A DNA stretch of 64,000 nt from Asparagopsis taxiformis. Taxonomy: Eukaryota; Rhodophyta; Florideophyceae; Bonnemaisoniales; Bonnemaisoniaceae. Below the pieces are notes generated by a model. It worked only from the letters and a program-made list of their open reading frames with translations, did no database searches and was not told the origin of the DNA. A program made the position numbers and the translations under genes. Positions 63,994 to 64,000 of this stretch are shown piece after piece (position 1 is the stretch's first letter; every line of letters starts with the position of its first letter). The stretch is taken from contig JALQPE010001823.1 of assembly GCA_030407315.1 (NCBI GenBank), forward strand, positions 1 to 64,000. The letters run 5' to 3'.

Positions 63994-64000
63994 AAATCGA

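Overview
This is eukaryotic nuclear DNA. Between 51.3 and 64 kb lie compact, recognisably eukaryotic genes: the meiotic recombination factor MND1, an AlkB-type dioxygenase, a ZIP metal transporter, a TLDc protein, the TRAPP subunit TRS23/TRAPPC4, a small mitochondrial KGD4/MRPS36-like protein, a WD40 protein, a pseudouridine synthase and a FAM185A/DUF4097 protein. Several carry short GT-AG introns of about 40-180 bp. Gene-dense islands next to transposon-dense stretches, with few short introns, fit a compact algal genome. A red alga is my best guess, but this is inference and not proven by the sequence.

The first 44 kb is almost wholly mobile DNA arranged as nested inverted repeats. An outer inverted repeat (355-3240 / 25627-28511) carries two copies of the front of a gene with a ParB-like domain. 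Only the right copy continues in the window, into a 2OG-Fe(II) (PhyH-like) dioxygenase domain ending at 31433. Inside the outer repeat are a broken gene fusing a beta-class DNA methyltransferase (DPPY motif) to a SET domain (5157-8351), a Plavaka/KDZ-type transposon (9010-14411), an inverted repeat whose arms hold arrays of what look like 12- and 27-nt mini-exons (14480-18760), and a third inverted repeat (18929-25690) with a 2.8 kb loop. A 215-bp repeat with two palindromic cores, in about 500-bp tandem spacing, recurs some 17 times and sits at most junctions. A 790-806 bp LTR is present three times, twice as a solo LTR with an exact 5-bp target duplication.

From 33 to 41.4 kb are purine-rich DNA, a 43-bp tandem array, a truncated LTR-retrotransposon gag, two inverted LTRs of a second family and a decayed Ty1/copia pol. 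A piggyBac-like element (41934-44744) with perfect 13-bp ends and a 4-bp CTAT duplication follows. Its empty site is preserved in the window, because the flanking ~2 kb is duplicated at 49234-51211. That duplication carries a secreted, cysteine-rich, strongly cationic preproprotein twice (45799-46353 and 50374-50925), on either side of an unrecognised 606-residue gene.

Functionally the right end is ordinary housekeeping. The left end is a stack of selfish elements, two of which carry enzymes expected to act on DNA or chromatin: a candidate methylation writer joined to a SET domain, and a ParB-dioxygenase. Many genes, including single-copy housekeeping ones, show isolated one-base frame breaks. 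Some of these are probably residual assembly indels rather than true decay, so 'pseudogene' calls below should be read with that in mind.
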